A stretch of 64,000 nucleotides of DNA from Apiospora phragmitis. Its lineage: Eukaryota > Ascomycota > Sordariomycetes > Amphisphaeriales > Apiosporaceae. Positions 1 to 11,900 of this stretch are shown here, one piece after another. The notes beneath the pieces were generated by a model. It was not told the origin of the DNA. It searched no databases and was given only the letters and a program-made list of their open reading frames with translations. The stretch covers positions 910,501 to 974,500 of the forward strand of contig JAQQWL010000006.1 of the NCBI GenBank assembly GCA_038363925.1, given 5' to 3'. How positions within the stretch are numbered: the stretch's first letter is position 1; each line of letters begins with the position of its first letter. The translations under genes and the position numbers were made by a program.

Positions 1-543
1 GGCTGGGAGGAGGACAAGGACAACGAGGGCACCGTGGACGACCTTCTGGACGCCTACATCGCCCTGTACAACGACTCCATCAGCAAGTGCCCGGCGGACA
101 TGCACACGGGCATCCACCTGTGCCGCGGCAACTTCATCGGCGGCCGGCACTTCGCCGAGGGCGCGTACGACATCATCGCGCAGAAGCTGTTCGAGAACCT
201 CAACGTCAACACCTTCTACCTCGAGTACGACACGGAGCGTTCGGGCGGCTTCGAGCCGCTCAAGTTCCTGCCCAAGAACAAGAACGTCGTCGTCGGCGTC
301 ATCAGCACCAAGCTGCGCGACCTCGAGGACAAGGAGGCCATGAAGGCGCGCATCTACAAGGCCGCCGACTTCGTCGCCGCCGCCGGCGGCGAGACCCGCG
401 AGCAGGCCCTCAAGCGCGTCTGCGTCAGCCCCCAGTGCGGCTTCTCCACCCACGAGTCCGGCTACCCGCTGTCCGAGGAGGACCAGAAGAACAAGCTGGC
501 CCTCGTGCGACAGATTGCCGACGAGATCTGGGGCGAGCCTTAG
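1..543 (+). CDS. UROD/MetE-like protein, C-terminal part (5' end outside window)
   Basis: The frame is open from base 1 (GGC TGG GAG...) to the TAG at 541-543, giving the last 180 residues; the start lies upstream of the window. The sequence fits the fungal family of stand-alone proteins with the C-terminal fold of cobalamin-independent methionine synthase. The zinc-ligand pattern of that fold is visible: an H-x-C in 'GIHLCRGN' and a second Cys in 'SPQCGF', and the end 'KLALVRQIADEIWG' is typical of the family. The fold moves methyl or alkyl groups onto thiols; the substrate of these short fungal versions is not evident from sequence. Codons are strongly GC-ending. The first Met-like codon in the frame (GTG at 34) is not a start. 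Confidence 0.82.
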   Translation, partial: GWEEDKDNEGTVDDLLDAYIALYNDSISKCPADMHTGIHLCRGNFIGGRHFAEGAYDIIAQKLFENLNVNTFYLEYDTERSGGFEPLKFLPKNKNVVVGVISTKLRDLEDKEAMKARIYKAADFVAAAGGETREQALKRVCVSPQCGFSTHESGYPLSEEDQKNKLALVRQIADEIWGEP

Positions 544-1186
544 AGATGAAAAGAGGTGTTATTATTATCCCGTCTCTCTCTTTCTTAACGAAGTTATGAT
601 TTGCAAAGGTTTTCGCGGAAGGGCTATTGGCGCGGCCTACTTCAACAGTGTAATGTATGTCAACATATGAGAGATATGGGAGCGGATGGTCATGGGACGG
701 GAAAAGTTTCTGGATTCAACCCAGACAAGTTGGGAAAATGTTACCCATGCATCAGTGGAGTTTTACGATGGCGAGTTATTATATAGTTCTTATATCATTT
801 GAACATAGGGCAATACTGAGTTGCTCTTTCTATCAAGACCCTTTCATGATGCGATGTTGCAAGCACTTGCTGTCGAAGTGACCTGATACTTCTTTCCCTG
901 CTCTCTTATTGTAGCAAGTGAACGGCTATCGCTATTTCGGTAAGTTGATCCGCGGAAGAATGAGCAGCCAGTCGCATCAAGACAGCCCGTGAGCCCCCTG
1001 TTCAAGAGTAAGCACTACACGCGGCACAGCAAAACGGCGTTGGTAACGACATAACGTCTGGGTGGCGCAAACCAACCGTTGGTAATCAGCCTGATTGGGA
1101 TGTCAGAGTGTGAAAACACGTAACGGGAGAAAGACGCTTCGGTGTTACCTTTTTGTGATTTTACATATATCTATATACAACAAATC
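544..1186. other. intergenic, no gene seen
   Basis: Holds the 3' flank of the MetE-like gene and the 5' flank of the LITAF-like gene. Only short chance ORFs without recognisable motifs or coding-type codon use are present. Confidence 0.7.
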
Positions 1187-1897
1187 ATGGCTACTGCTAC
1201 TAGTTCGCATAATCCCGAAAAACCGTGTACCGAGCTTCCCGAGGTTGTTCCAATATCGGATCTGCCCGAACCAGTCCAGCCTGATCTACCCGAGCTGGTG
1301 CAAAACCCCAACGACGTCCCCGAGCCAGTGGTCTCAACACCCCCAAGGAGCCCTAGCAACAGCAATGATCGGCGGCAGCAGGAGCTCAATGACCCATGTG
1401 TTGTCGTAAACCAGCTGGAGCGACTCGGACTCGAGCCGGGCACCGTGCAATGTCCGTTCTGCGACCACCGGGGGAAGACACAGATCAAAGAGAAGCACTC
1501 TAACAGGACCTAGTAAGTTACCTGACACGACATTACATATCCGTTCTAAAATGCTCTCCTCCCCGAGATCAATCTCTCTGTGTGTATGTGTGTCTGTGCT
1601 TCTTTGCCCTTTCATTCCCACCCCCTTTTCCCTATAATAGTCGGGTTTTCACTGTTCATAATTTCGCAAGATTCATATCACGACAACGACAGCATGGTGG
1701 GCCTGCAGTTGTGCCTCATCCCTTGCCTCTTCTGCTTGTACCAGGACATCGGCCACTTCTGCCCGGCGTGCAACCAGAGAGTGGCCCACTTCCCGTACCG
1801 CGGCAAGGCCGCCAAGGTCATCCTGCCAGGACAGGGGACGCGCGTGTACCGGCGGGTACACCCCGCGACGCACCGAAAGGGAAAGCAACCAGTATAG
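1187..1897 (+). CDS. LITAF-domain zinc-ribbon protein
   Basis: Two exons: 1187-1512 and 1693-1897 (176 aa). The intron 1513-1692 starts GTAAGT; acceptor AG 1691-1692 was chosen because it alone keeps frame, joining 'KHSNRT' to 'YMVGLQ'. The N-terminal ~85 residues are Pro/Glu-rich and probably disordered. The C-terminal part has the split zinc ribbon of LITAF/SIMPLE proteins: CPFC in exon 1 and CPAC in exon 2, separated by a hydrophobic, Cys-rich segment (LCLIPCLFCLY) that in this family inserts into a membrane leaflet. LITAF proteins sit on endosomal membranes and act in trafficking; that role is family knowledge, not visible here. The Pro-rich start is unlike animal members, which carry PPxY/PSAP motifs. 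Splicing and product are well supported; the exact acceptor is the least certain point. Confidence 0.75.
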
Positions 1898-4800
1898 CCC
1901 CGTCGCCATCTGCGGCGGCTGCGGCGGCTGCGGCGGCGGCGACAACAACACCAAGGACAGAGGAAAGATACGCATAGTTTTCTTCTACCTTACTCTTTCA
2001 AGTAGGGAGGGACGAAGGAAATCCCGGGCTACATTTTACGTAACTCAGCGAAGGGACATTAATAAATCTCATACAACTACTCGACGGCTTCTTGTTTCTT
2101 TTTTCTTCTTCTTCTTACTCGTCGTATTCATACCGGACTTTGGAGCTTGTCCTAGACATGAACAAGAAAGAACAAACACCGAATCAGGTTCCGAAAAGAA
2201 GAAAACGATCAAGATATCACGTTAGGTGTAGCGAGTCAGGCTGAGCAGCGGTTCGAAGGGGTATTGTTTTTGCCTGCCCCCTCTGTTTGCTAGTGTGCGC
2301 TGCAGGCTGCATGCAGATGGGAGATTTGCAGGTGCTGTTTAGCCTCATATGAGCTGTGAGGTGAGGTTGCAAATGGGATCGCATAAACTTCCTTAGAAGG
2401 TTCGTGTTATTACCTAGTGGTTGTCACAGAGAAGGCGCATGATGCCGGCCAGGGCTCTATACACGCATACGGCTATATACACAGGTGATACTCAAAATGT
2501 TCATCGAAATCTCGGCAGATGATCAGGTCAAGGCACTCGAAGTTGTAACATGTCTTTGCCATGCATGTATGTATGTGTATGCACTCTGAAGCAAGGGGTG
2601 AGCGCACTGAGTTGGGAGCCTTACGTAAGAAATATCGATCGTCTCCTGCGCGCAACGCTTTAGGATATGCAAATTTGCTTTGCATCACATTTATTCCCAG
2701 GATGTGATCGCGCTTATGATCGGGTAGATTCAAAACGGATGATTGGATCTTAATTACATCTAGGAACGAATCTTTCCCCTGTCACATACATGCAAACATA
2801 AGTAAGTACATAAGAAAAGACCAAATATGACTTTTTACCTTAGGGTTTCTCCTCCGCTGTGAAACGGGAAAAGAACATAGCCTACCTAGGTATGCTTCTG
2901 ATAGTCCACCTCATGCTGCTTGTATCTTAAAACAGGTCCTTTTCTTATGTACATATATGCACGTTTGTGATGGGAAATGTCATATTCAGCCGGCTCATGC
3001 AACATCGAGACATCGGCATGAAAGCACTTCGGCTCCTACGGGAACCCTCCGGAAGGGATGTTTATTGTTTCGTCAGGTCAGAATGTCAGGTTACAATATT
3101 CCAATGAACAATGCAGGTGAGATGGGCTTCTATTTTTGCCGGCGAAGGTGCTTAGGGGATGCCAAGATCGGCAAGGGGGGAAGGGGAACGAGGCGGATCG
3201 GCAGTCGTTTTTCCCCGTCTGAGGCGACAGGTTGCATGCAGGGCTGTGCCCAAGCAATGGATCTTAGGAGTTACGAGGAGGAGGCGGCGTGGTGGACGAC
3301 CTTCTGGACGACACGAACAGACAGGAGGATCTCAGTACAATTGATCGACATAGACCTGCCTACACGAGCTGCTATGCGGAGACGAAGCGAGCAGTGGGCA
3401 GTGGGTGTGAGTGTCTTTTTCTGCTCCTGTTTTTTCATGTTCTGTATTTCTTCTTCACCTTTCGAGAATTATAATTACGTACTTACAACGGCACTAGAGT
3501 TACAGGAGTCTGCAGGGGATCAAAGTTATAACGGGTGTGGCTCGGGTTGCAGCTGGCGGCAGGCAGTTCTTTCTTATTTGCTCCGCCTTCTCTATGATGT
3601 GCCCAGTAAGATCTGTCGTGGGGAAAGAAAAGAGGAAATAGGTTGTTGGCATCGTACGAAGAATATCGGATCAGAACCGGGCTCGATTTGCTGGTGCTAA
3701 CCATGTCGAGCTGCCTGCATGATGAGGATGGGTATTAGGACCTGCATGAAGAAATTACTTCTTCTGTCTGGCCCCTTCGGAAACTGGAACTCTGAGCGAT
3801 TACTGTTTAAGATTTGGAATCTAATAATAATGAAGTGATGTCGAACGAGATTGCCTTCAAAGCAAGGAAGCAGAGAGACTAGAGGATTGATCGGAGATAC
3901 TGGAGGATTCATGACAGCATGGCTAGGCCAAAGTCCATGGGTAACAGTGTGCAGTGCCGTGTGTTCCCCGCAAAATGGAACAGTTCCAGTGGACGCTCAG
4001 ATGTTCAAGCCTGCTGTCTTCCGGACCGGGGCCATGGAAACTGACTGTGCCCTGCCGTGGAAGGACTTGAAACGGCTAACCAATGGGAGAAGGGGCCACT
4101 CTGCCTGGGAGTGAGATTGAACAGTGCTGATCGATTTTTCCATCGGTCTTGTCCGTGACACCCACCAGTGGGTAGTGGGAGCCGTGGCTCGTCACTTGCT
4201 TTCTGCGCCACCATTTCAGTACGCAGTGCATTGGTATGTATGTAGGTGGTAGGTTTGTGGTGGTCAATTCGTTGGTCTCTTACGTGTATCCTGCGATGTG
4301 CAAAGCTTGGGTTTCATCTAATTCATTGGGGACCCTGCAGCTAGAAAGATGACGACTGCAGAGGGCATTTGGCAGAGGTTTGGTTCTGCCAAGACGTTCC
4401 TTTGTCGATCCCTATCAAATACGCCAGTTACTAGTGGCGGCACCCCCACCACCTGTCAAAAAACGGTTTGGCCCCAGGGGATACTACCCTGCCCGCTAAG
4501 TTGGTTGGCATGCTAGCCCGAATTCCGAGCTGAGCTGCTCTAGCCTGTGCAGTTAGGCAGCCCTCAAACCTCGAGAACCTGCGTGCAGTATGTGCAGCCA
4601 CCGGAAAGACAGTATGGAACAGCATAAACGGGCAAGTATTGGAATGGAAATTGACAGGTAAATACCGTCTTTTCGGGCCTACCGCATGCCAGCATCATCG
4701 ACTCCATACCTTTAGTCACGAAGATGCGGGCGACAGCAGAGCCGCGACCTGGTTTGGGTCGAAGTTGCGAAAGAAGACATGGGAAGAAACAATCCGGAGC

Positions 4801-5397
4801 CTGCTAGAGACGGGTCTCGTACTGCTGGGACGGGTCTGTCGACGGGGCTGGTGCGGGCAATTAATTGCACGTACATATAGACCCCGGCACGAACCCCAGT
4901 CCGCCAGCTCTTCCGCCAGGAACCACTCCACATGTGACCCCCGGCTCCTAAGGAGCAAGTTGACCGCTGCCATGTCGAGCCAACCGCGGTAGCTCCTGTC
5001 CGCTCCCGAACCATGGATCGTTGGTCATTTCTGCCATCTTACACGCCGACGATCCGAATCACCTTCGAACGCGCCCGCCGAGGTACGCCAGCATGTCCTT
5101 GAGCGCACCCATGTCGGGCTCCAGAGTTTCCCATAGGGGGCACATCGGGATTGCTATGGCTTAGCAAGGGGCTGGTATCCTCTCATTTCACCAGCTCGTG
5201 TAGAAAAGACGGCCTTCTGCCGCCTCAAATCGGCCTTCTCTTCTTCCTTACTCCCCAGCCTCAAGCTACCAAACAGGTGAACATCCCACAGTTCCCTTTT
5301 GAGCTCTTCGGCACAGTCACTCTTTTTTGGAAGTAGTTCACATACTACTCCAGTCCATTTCTTTATTGCCAATAATAAACTGTCCTTCCTTACAGAC
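1898..5397. other. 3.5 kb gene-free stretch upstream of the wall-protein gene
   Basis: The longest ORF (2957-3700, +, 247 codons) has no recognisable domain, mixed codon use and overlaps other chance ORFs, so I do not call it. A telomere-like TTAGGGTTT lies at 2840-2848. The stretch most likely holds UTRs and a long promoter for the gene at 5398. Just before that start, a pyrimidine-rich 'cttccttacag' (ending 5395) looks like a 3' splice site; with GTGAAC at 5277 it could delimit a 5'-UTR intron. Confidence 0.6.
1911..1937 (+). repeat. short tandem repeat, 9-bp unit x3
   Basis: Three perfect copies of tgcggcggc directly after the LITAF-like stop codon, then further ggc/aac triplets. It lies in the 3' UTR; likely slippage-derived. 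Confidence 0.85.
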
Positions 5398-7866
5398 ATG
5401 CACTTCCCTACCCGCGGCCCTATGGCCGCTGCCTTGGCGGCCTCGGTCGCCCTGGCCAGCCCCCTGTCGCCTGTTCCTCAGGTTGTCGAGAGAAACCTGA
5501 TCGGTGGCCAAGGTGTCAAGCCCCAGGTCACCCTGCTGAAGGATGGCAAGGTTGCCGAGGCTCGCGTCGACGTTGACCTGAACCTCCTCGAGGAGCCCCT
5601 GGTCGCCGTCGCTGCCGTCGATCTGGCCGCCACCGTCCCCAACCTGGTCGACCTCCAAACCGATGTCGATCTTGGCCTCGCCGTCATCTGCAACGACTGT
5701 GGTGTCCACGGTTCCGTCGACGTCACCGTCGGTGTTGACAAGCCTCTGCCTTACCTTGAGGTTTCCATCAAGGACTTCCACGCCAAGCTCGACCTCGAGG
5801 TCGACCTCTACGCTGGTGCCTACATCGCTCTCGAGCTCTTCAAGCCTGACCAGGTCATCGAGATCAACCTCCCCGGTCTTCTCGATGTCAAGGCTCAGGT
5901 CTACCTCGACCTCATTCTCTCTGCCGATCTTCCCATCTCCGCCAGCCTTGGCGCCGAGATCTCCCTCGGAAAGGAGTTCAAGATCACCACCAACCTCCTC
6001 GAGGAGGCTCCTCTCCAGGCTGATGTTGACGGTACCTTCGTCAAGCTGCTGCCCATCACCGTCGAGGTTGGCTGCGCCAAGGTTGAGGCCTTCCTCCGCC
6101 TCCGCGTTGCCGCCATCGTCGGCCTTGACCTCGGCCTCAACCAGCTCCTTCCCATCCTGCCCGATGTTGGTGCCGGTGTCGCCTTGGCTGTCGTCGCTGA
6201 TGTCATGAACGTCAAGCTCGACCTCTGTGACACTCCCAGCTGCCCCGTCTCCGAGGAGGCCTGGGGTATTGACGTCGGTGTCGCTCTTGATGTCGATGTC
6301 ACGCTGAACAACGTCGACCTTATCAGCCTGAGCCCTGAAATCATGGTCCAGGTCATGGAGATCCCCACCAAGACCAACTGCGAGCACGGCCCCCGTCCCA
6401 CTGGCGGCAACGGCAATGGCAACGGTTCCGGCAACGGCTCCGGCAACGGAGGTGGTAACGGTGGCGACAACAACGGTAGCCCCTCTACCCCTGCTTCTGC
6501 CACTGCCACTGCCTCTCGCGCTGGCCCCGGTTCTGGCAGCGGCAACCCCTACAACTCTAAGCCTCAGCCCACTGGTGCCAACGGCGGTAACGGCTCTGGC
6601 AACGGCAACAACGGTGGCAACGGCTCCGGTAACAACGGAAACGGCAACAACGGTTCCGGCAACGGTAACGGCAACGGAAAGGGCTCTGCCTCCGTCACTG
6701 CTACTGGTGCTAACGGTGCTGTCACCAACGGCCCTCAGCAGACCTACTCTTACGTCCAGTGCCCCAACTGCCAGGCTGGTTCCAAGACCACCGTCACCAT
6801 CACTGGCCCCGCCGAGGTTCCCAAACACCCCCACACCGCTGAGCCTGTTACCACCTCGATCATTGACTCCACGGTCATGGTTCCTTGCAACCGCACTACC
6901 GTTGTGACTCCCCCTACCCCTGCCCCGGCCAAGCCTACCGCCCCCGTTGCTGCCAGCCAGACCGACGCTGTCTCTGCTAAGCCTACCGGCTACCCGGCCC
7001 AGCCTGCTCAGCCTACCGGCGGCAAGTACCCTACCCAGCAGGCCCGCGGCTACGCCACCACCCCCATGCAGCCTGAGCAGCCCGAGCAGCCTACTGGCGA
7101 GTACCCCAGCCAGCCCCAGCAGCCTGAGCAGCCCCAGCAGCCCACTGGCGGTGTCTCTTCTTCTTCGCCCCCTGCCCCCAGCACCCCTGCCCAGCCTGAA
7201 CAGCCCAAGCAGCCCTCCGGCGGCTACGGCACCACCCCCATGCAACCCGAGCAGCCCAAGCAGCCTACTGGCGAGTACCCCAGCCAGCCTGAGCAGCCTA
7301 AGCAGCCCGAGCAACCTACCGGTGGCGTCTCTTCCAGCTCGCCCCCTGCTCCCAGCACTCCTGCCCAGCCTGAGCAGCCCAAGCAGCCCTCCGGCGGCTA
7401 CGGCACGACCCCCATGCAGCCCGAGCAGCCTTCCGCTGGTGTCTCATCTTCTTCGCCCGCGTCTCCCAGCTCCAGCGCCCCTGCTCAGCCCCAGCAGCCC
7501 ACCGGCGGCTACCCCAGCAAGCCTCAGCAGCCCACCGGCGGTGTCTCTTCAAGCTCTCCCCCGGCTCCCAGCTACCCGGCCCAGCCCGAGCAGCCCAGCC
7601 AGCCCTTCGGCAACAGCACCATCCCCGCCACCGGCGTCACCTCCAGCACCATGAGCAAGCCCGTCGCCCCTTACCCGGTGACCACCCCCGCCGGTGCTAC
7701 CCAGACCTACCCGGCTGGCGCTGCTCAGCCCTCCACCATGAAGGCCACCCCCTCGCCTTCCGGTGGCTACCCCGTCCAGACCCCTCCCGTCGTCACCGCT
7801 GGTGCCGCCGGCAAGGTCAGCAGCGGCTTCCTGGCCATCGCGGCCGCCGCCGTCGCTTTCCTGTAA
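5398..7866 (+). CDS. large secreted, GPI-anchored cell-wall protein with Asn/Gly linker and Pro/Gln repeats
   Basis: Single exon, 822 aa, starting at the ATG at 5398, the first Met followed by a clear signal peptide (cleavage near residue 20, ALASP). The frame stays open upstream, but that part is not signal-like. Residues ~30-330 form a globular domain with alternating Val/Leu/Asp ('VDVDLNL', 'LDLEVDLYAG') and Cys pairs (CNDC, CDTPSC). Residues ~335-435 are Asn/Gly/Ser-rich. A CPNC segment follows near 460, then residues ~530-740 are Pro/Gln repeats (PEQPKQP, TGGVSSSSPPAPS). The last ~15 residues (SSGFLAIAAAAVAFL) are a GPI-attachment tail. Extremely C-biased codons suggest high expression. 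The architecture is that of a fungal surface adhesin or wall structural protein; no enzyme motif is visible. I do not recognise the N-terminal domain by name. Confidence 0.8.
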   Translation: MHFPTRGPMAAALAASVALASPLSPVPQVVERNLIGGQGVKPQVTLLKDGKVAEARVDVDLNLLEEPLVAVAAVDLAATVPNLVDLQTDVDLGLAVICNDCGVHGSVDVTVGVDKPLPYLEVSIKDFHAKLDLEVDLYAGAYIALELFKPDQVIEINLPGLLDVKAQVYLDLILSADLPISASLGAEISLGKEFKITTNLLEEAPLQADVDGTFVKLLPITVEVGCAKVEAFLRLRVAAIVGLDLGLNQLLPILPDVGAGVALAVVADVMNVKLDLCDTPSCPVSEEAWGIDVGVALDVDVTLNNVDLISLSPEIMVQVMEIPTKTNCEHGPRPTGGNGNGNGSGNGSGNGGGNGGDNNGSPSTPASATATASRAGPGSGSGNPYNSKPQPTGANGGNGSGNGNNGGNGSGNNGNGNNGSGNGNGNGKGSASVTATGANGAVTNGPQQTYSYVQCPNCQAGSKTTVTITGPAEVPKHPHTAEPVTTSIIDSTVMVPCNRTTVVTPPTPAPAKPTAPVAASQTDAVSAKPTGYPAQPAQPTGGKYPTQQARGYATTPMQPEQPEQPTGEYPSQPQQPEQPQQPTGGVSSSSPPAPSTPAQPEQPKQPSGGYGTTPMQPEQPKQPTGEYPSQPEQPKQPEQPTGGVSSSSPPAPSTPAQPEQPKQPSGGYGTTPMQPEQPSAGVSSSSPASPSSSAPAQPQQPTGGYPSKPQQPTGGVSSSSPPAPSYPAQPEQPSQPFGNSTIPATGVTSSTMSKPVAPYPVTTPAGATQTYPAGAAQPSTMKATPSPSGGYPVQTPPVVTAGAAGKVSSGFLAIAAAAVAFL
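7051..7440 (+). repeat. 174-bp coding tandem repeat (58 aa), two full copies plus a partial third
   Basis: Units start at 7051, 7225 and 7399, spaced exactly 174 bp, each opening with Tyr-(Ala/Gly)-Thr-Thr-Pro-Met-Gln. The third copy diverges after about 40 bp. The repeat is in frame, so copy-number change would lengthen or shorten the wall protein without breaking it. Confidence 0.88.
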
Positions 7867-8987
7867 AGCTTATGACGTCTGGATTGAGCCTATGAAAGGA
7901 GCTTGAGAAATCTTGCTTCCAAGATGAGAGAAGTGGAATGAGATAGAGGAGTGTGCCGGGGATGAGGCACAATTCGGCATTCGCCAAATCAATGTAAAGG
8001 GGAAGAAGTTCTTGTGTCATATTATAATAATTTAATGTAATTATTCCTCAATGTTAACGGCGCCATGTTGTATATAACTTGTCAATCGAAACACGTTACA
8101 ATGAGATCTACAGTTTTTCTTCTTCCAATGTTGAAGTTCGTCTAGTGATTCGTGAATTGTGCTTGCTTGTTCACTTAATCTAAATATGAGCCTCTTTTCT
8201 CTATACTGACTGGCTTCTCTTTATCTGAAAATGATTTCGCTTAGACCTTAGCAAGTTGCATTTCTCGAGGCTTGTACCTGATGTAGTGTTATTATTAAGC
8301 AACATCTCATAGTTACCACGTCGATAACATAGCTACTCTAGCAGACGCAAAATCCATCATTGATTCTACCCTATGTGAACGTTCATATACAGTTTACACG
8401 ATGCGCCGATACCTTCGTCCTTCCATTGGTCCCATGACCTCCCTTGCGTATCTCAACCTAGGAATACTTGCCTGTAGCTCTGATGGTCCTAGATGCAGAC
8501 TTCGTTAACCTGTCGCTTAGGTACAATGCTTCAATGTCGGCTTGTTCCAATTACACTGAATCCTCCGTACCGTGGGACAGAGAAGCGTGACAAAAGAAGC
8601 TCTGCTGCGAATGATCTTGTATGGTACAGTTGTCATCCTTGACATTTACATTGGTCGATGCAGCACATATCGTGAGAAATGTTAAATGAATTTCTATTCG
8701 AATCCTCTGTCGTACACCCACGGCAATAATGTCCATTACCAACCCGATCATACATTTACTGTGCACGTTATGCACGTACCCCTTCATTCCGAGCGCCCAA
8801 ACCCCCCGTCAATGTGGAATAGTAATACAGGCGGACCGCCCCGCCAAAGCAAATTGGTATCTCCTTGGGTTGCGCGAGCCAGAAATGATGATGCGTAACG
8901 TGAAGCAGTCAAGCCATAGAAACAACCCACCTTCTCACCGACTCATAGCAATCATACCGCACCCCATGCAAACCTCACCAGGGACGG
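7867..8987. other. intergenic between tail-to-tail genes, no gene seen
   Basis: 3' flanks of the wall-protein gene (+) and the LRR gene (-). AT-richer than the flanking genes; only short chance ORFs. Confidence 0.7.
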
Positions 8988-11900
8988 CTAATCACTGTCG
9001 TTGGTGCTTGCCTCGTTTTCAGCATTGCCCGCTTTTGTCTTCCATTCCCCCATCTCAACAACTGGCACCCGACCTCGGAGCCATCGCAGAGTGGCTTCAG
9101 TCCCACGTTCCAGCACGTTCCACCTAGGAACACGGAATCGATTCCCATTCACTTCCAATCTTTCCAAGTTTCCTACGCCCCCGAGAAGTCCCAGCCGGGG
9201 ATTCAAATGGGGAATGTCGTTATTGTTCGCATCCACAATCTTCAATCCTTTGATGGACTCTGGGTCTAAATCTTCCAAATGGTTATTCGATACAAGAAGC
9301 ACTGTCAAACTGGGGAAGAACTCGCGCATCCGAGGGAGCGAAACAAGGCGGTTGAAACTAATGTCAATCTTCTGTAGGTTGGGTGCTCGAAGATGTGCCG
9401 TCAATGGTTCCAGGCTCGTGATGCGGTTGTTGGACAGGTTGAGTTCCTTGAGGGCCGTAAGATCAAGCTCTTCGCCAAGATAGCTCTCACCAACCAATTG
9501 GTTGTGTGCGATCGTTAGTGAGCTGAGGGTGTCGGCGAAGAAAGAGAGTGAGTTCGGCAGCGTAGTGAAAGTGTTGTGAGCCAAGCGAATATCGCGAATT
9601 GTTTGCTCAACTGCAATCTTGGAGCAGACAACGGGATGAAGTGACGAGGATTGAGTGTTGGTTCGATCCAGAATGCCACCGGTCTTAACGGGCCAGGTCT
9701 GGCTGCTGAGTGTATGAGATCGTGATCGTGATTGTTTCGGGGAATGAGGAGCTGAAGTTGGGGGTGTCGCAAAAGCATCGTCATAGCTGTCATCGTCTTC
9801 GTTATGTGTCGGGACGCTCTCCTTCACAGCATTGCTCCCCTTTCTTGGACGACTTGACGTATCAAAACCGTTACTGAAATTCTCCATTCCACCTAGCTCA
9901 TCTGGCAGAGGCTCAAGCCTTGCAGCCAGATTCGATTTGAGCTCTTCGATTGTCAGTGAGGTCAACTTTCTGTCGCGTAACGGATTTCCCGAGAGACGAA
10001 GCATTCCAACGCTGTCCATGCGCGCTATCTCGGGTGGGATCACACGAATATCGTTACTGGTAAAGTCAACATGCTTTAGGTTCTCGAGTTTGGTAAAGCC
10101 GTCTGGTATAGCAGCAATGCTATTTTCATCCGCATTCAACGTAAGGAGACGCTTCCAAGACCCAACATCTGGGAGCGCCGGAGCCTATTGCACGATAGGG
10201 TGAGCTGGTGAAGAGACGGCATGGCAAGGGCACCCGGCGTATCGACTGAGGCCAGGAGTGTTAGCTGGTTCATGGACACATCCAGTACTTGTAGCTGAGG
10301 AAGACTCTCGACTTCTGGATGAATCAATGTCCCTGAAAGTCTGTTCTTCCGAGCAAGCAACTCCGTCAGGGGCAGCTTGGCGAAAGCCTTGAAGGGCAAC
10401 GAATCGATGGCGTTCTCGTTCAGATTCAAGATCCGAAGTCTGCTAAGGTTCTCGATGCCTTCAGGCAGTGCTGTGATCTCGTTTCCGTGCAGATCTAGAA
10501 TCTCCAGATTCTCTAATTTGGAGAAGCATGGATCCATCGCGCCATATAGAAGGTTGTTGCCCAGTTTGAGGTCGCGCAGACAAGTAACTTGGGAAATGAC
10601 TTCGAGACAGTTGTTCGCTAGCTTGTTCGAGGCCTATAGACACGTTAGCCGCGCAAACTTTAGCATTGAAGAATGAGAACAAACTTACCAGATTCAAGGA
10701 GGTCAGGAACTGCAGCCTTCTGAGCCCCACAGGCGCGGATATCAGCATATTTCCATGAAGATCTAGACTCTCCAAACCACCGAATTGATGTCCGTTGCTA
10801 TCTTCGTCGTCCGCAAAATCGGCCGGATCGGTATCCGGGAAAATAGAGTTGTCAATGATCTCTAGCTCATTGTCGGCGGCGACAAAACGCGTCAGGTCTA
10901 CGCTTTCCGCCCAGGAACCGCCCTGTTTGCCAATTGACTCCAGGTCATACATTTTCAGGACGTCTTCGGGTATTTCCTTAAGGCCCATGGCGGATATATT
11001 GAGTTTGCCTGTGGTGCGAGCTCCATTGATCCTTGTCTGCATAACCTTTCGATTTGAAATTTCGAATTGATTCTGGTTAAAGGGGTCATCAGGGAGATCA
11101 AAGTCGAAGGATGTGTCAGTGGGAACTAGCGGTGCCTCTTCTGTAGGAGGCAATGCGGCCGCTGCAACCTGTTTGGCAGCTGCTCGTTTTGCTGCTTTGG
11201 CCTTTGCAATCTGCTCTCGCAGTGCAGCCGATGATTTTTGAGCGGCTGCGGACGTAGCTTCTTCGACGGAGTCAGACGTCAAGGCTGTGGACCCCGTCGA
11301 GGCTACCGAAGGGTTGTGGCCCTCGGCGGATGTTGTCGAGGACCTCTCTGAAGCTACTGATATTTTCCGAGCTGGTCGAACAGACAGCTCGGATGCGGCT
11401 TCGGGCTTGTCAAGAGAGGACATCGACGGTTTTTTGAAAAGACCATTGACGGAAGCCCTTTGCTTCAGTGGTCGCGGAGCCACAGTTTTCGAGCCATATT
11501 TGGATATCGATACATCTAGGTTCTTCTCTGGACTCGGCGTCCGAGGCCCTAGCGATGCACGCGGCCGGTACTTGCCAGACGCCGGCGAGGGCATCGCATT
11601 GGGTGTCTTGGGGAGTGCCGACGCGCGTCAGATGGAGTCCCCTGAACCGGCGCCAATGGCGGTCGGTAAGTGCTGGTCGAGGCTCTGAAGTTTGTGTAGA
11701 GATTACCGGCAGGGCCAGAGCTGGATCCCGGGCGACTAAACGATCTTCCTGCCGTTCCGCTAGACCCATCAGACTGGTAGCTGGAGCCTGGCCGCGAGCT
11801 CCCACTTCCTGTCCGCGATCGAAACCCATCATTGTCATAAAAGTTTGATCCATTTCGCTTGATAGCAGGTGAAGATGGTAGTTGAGAAAGGGTCTCGATC

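Noticed and set aside
2957..3700. 247-codon ORF upstream of the wall protein
   Set aside because: No recognisable motif, uneven codon use, overlapping chance ORFs, no splice-supported extension.
5338..7314. 658-codon open frame antisense to the wall-protein gene
   Set aside because: It follows from C-ending codons on the plus strand, which remove stops on the other strand. Its composition (Leu/Gly/Arg runs) has no motif.
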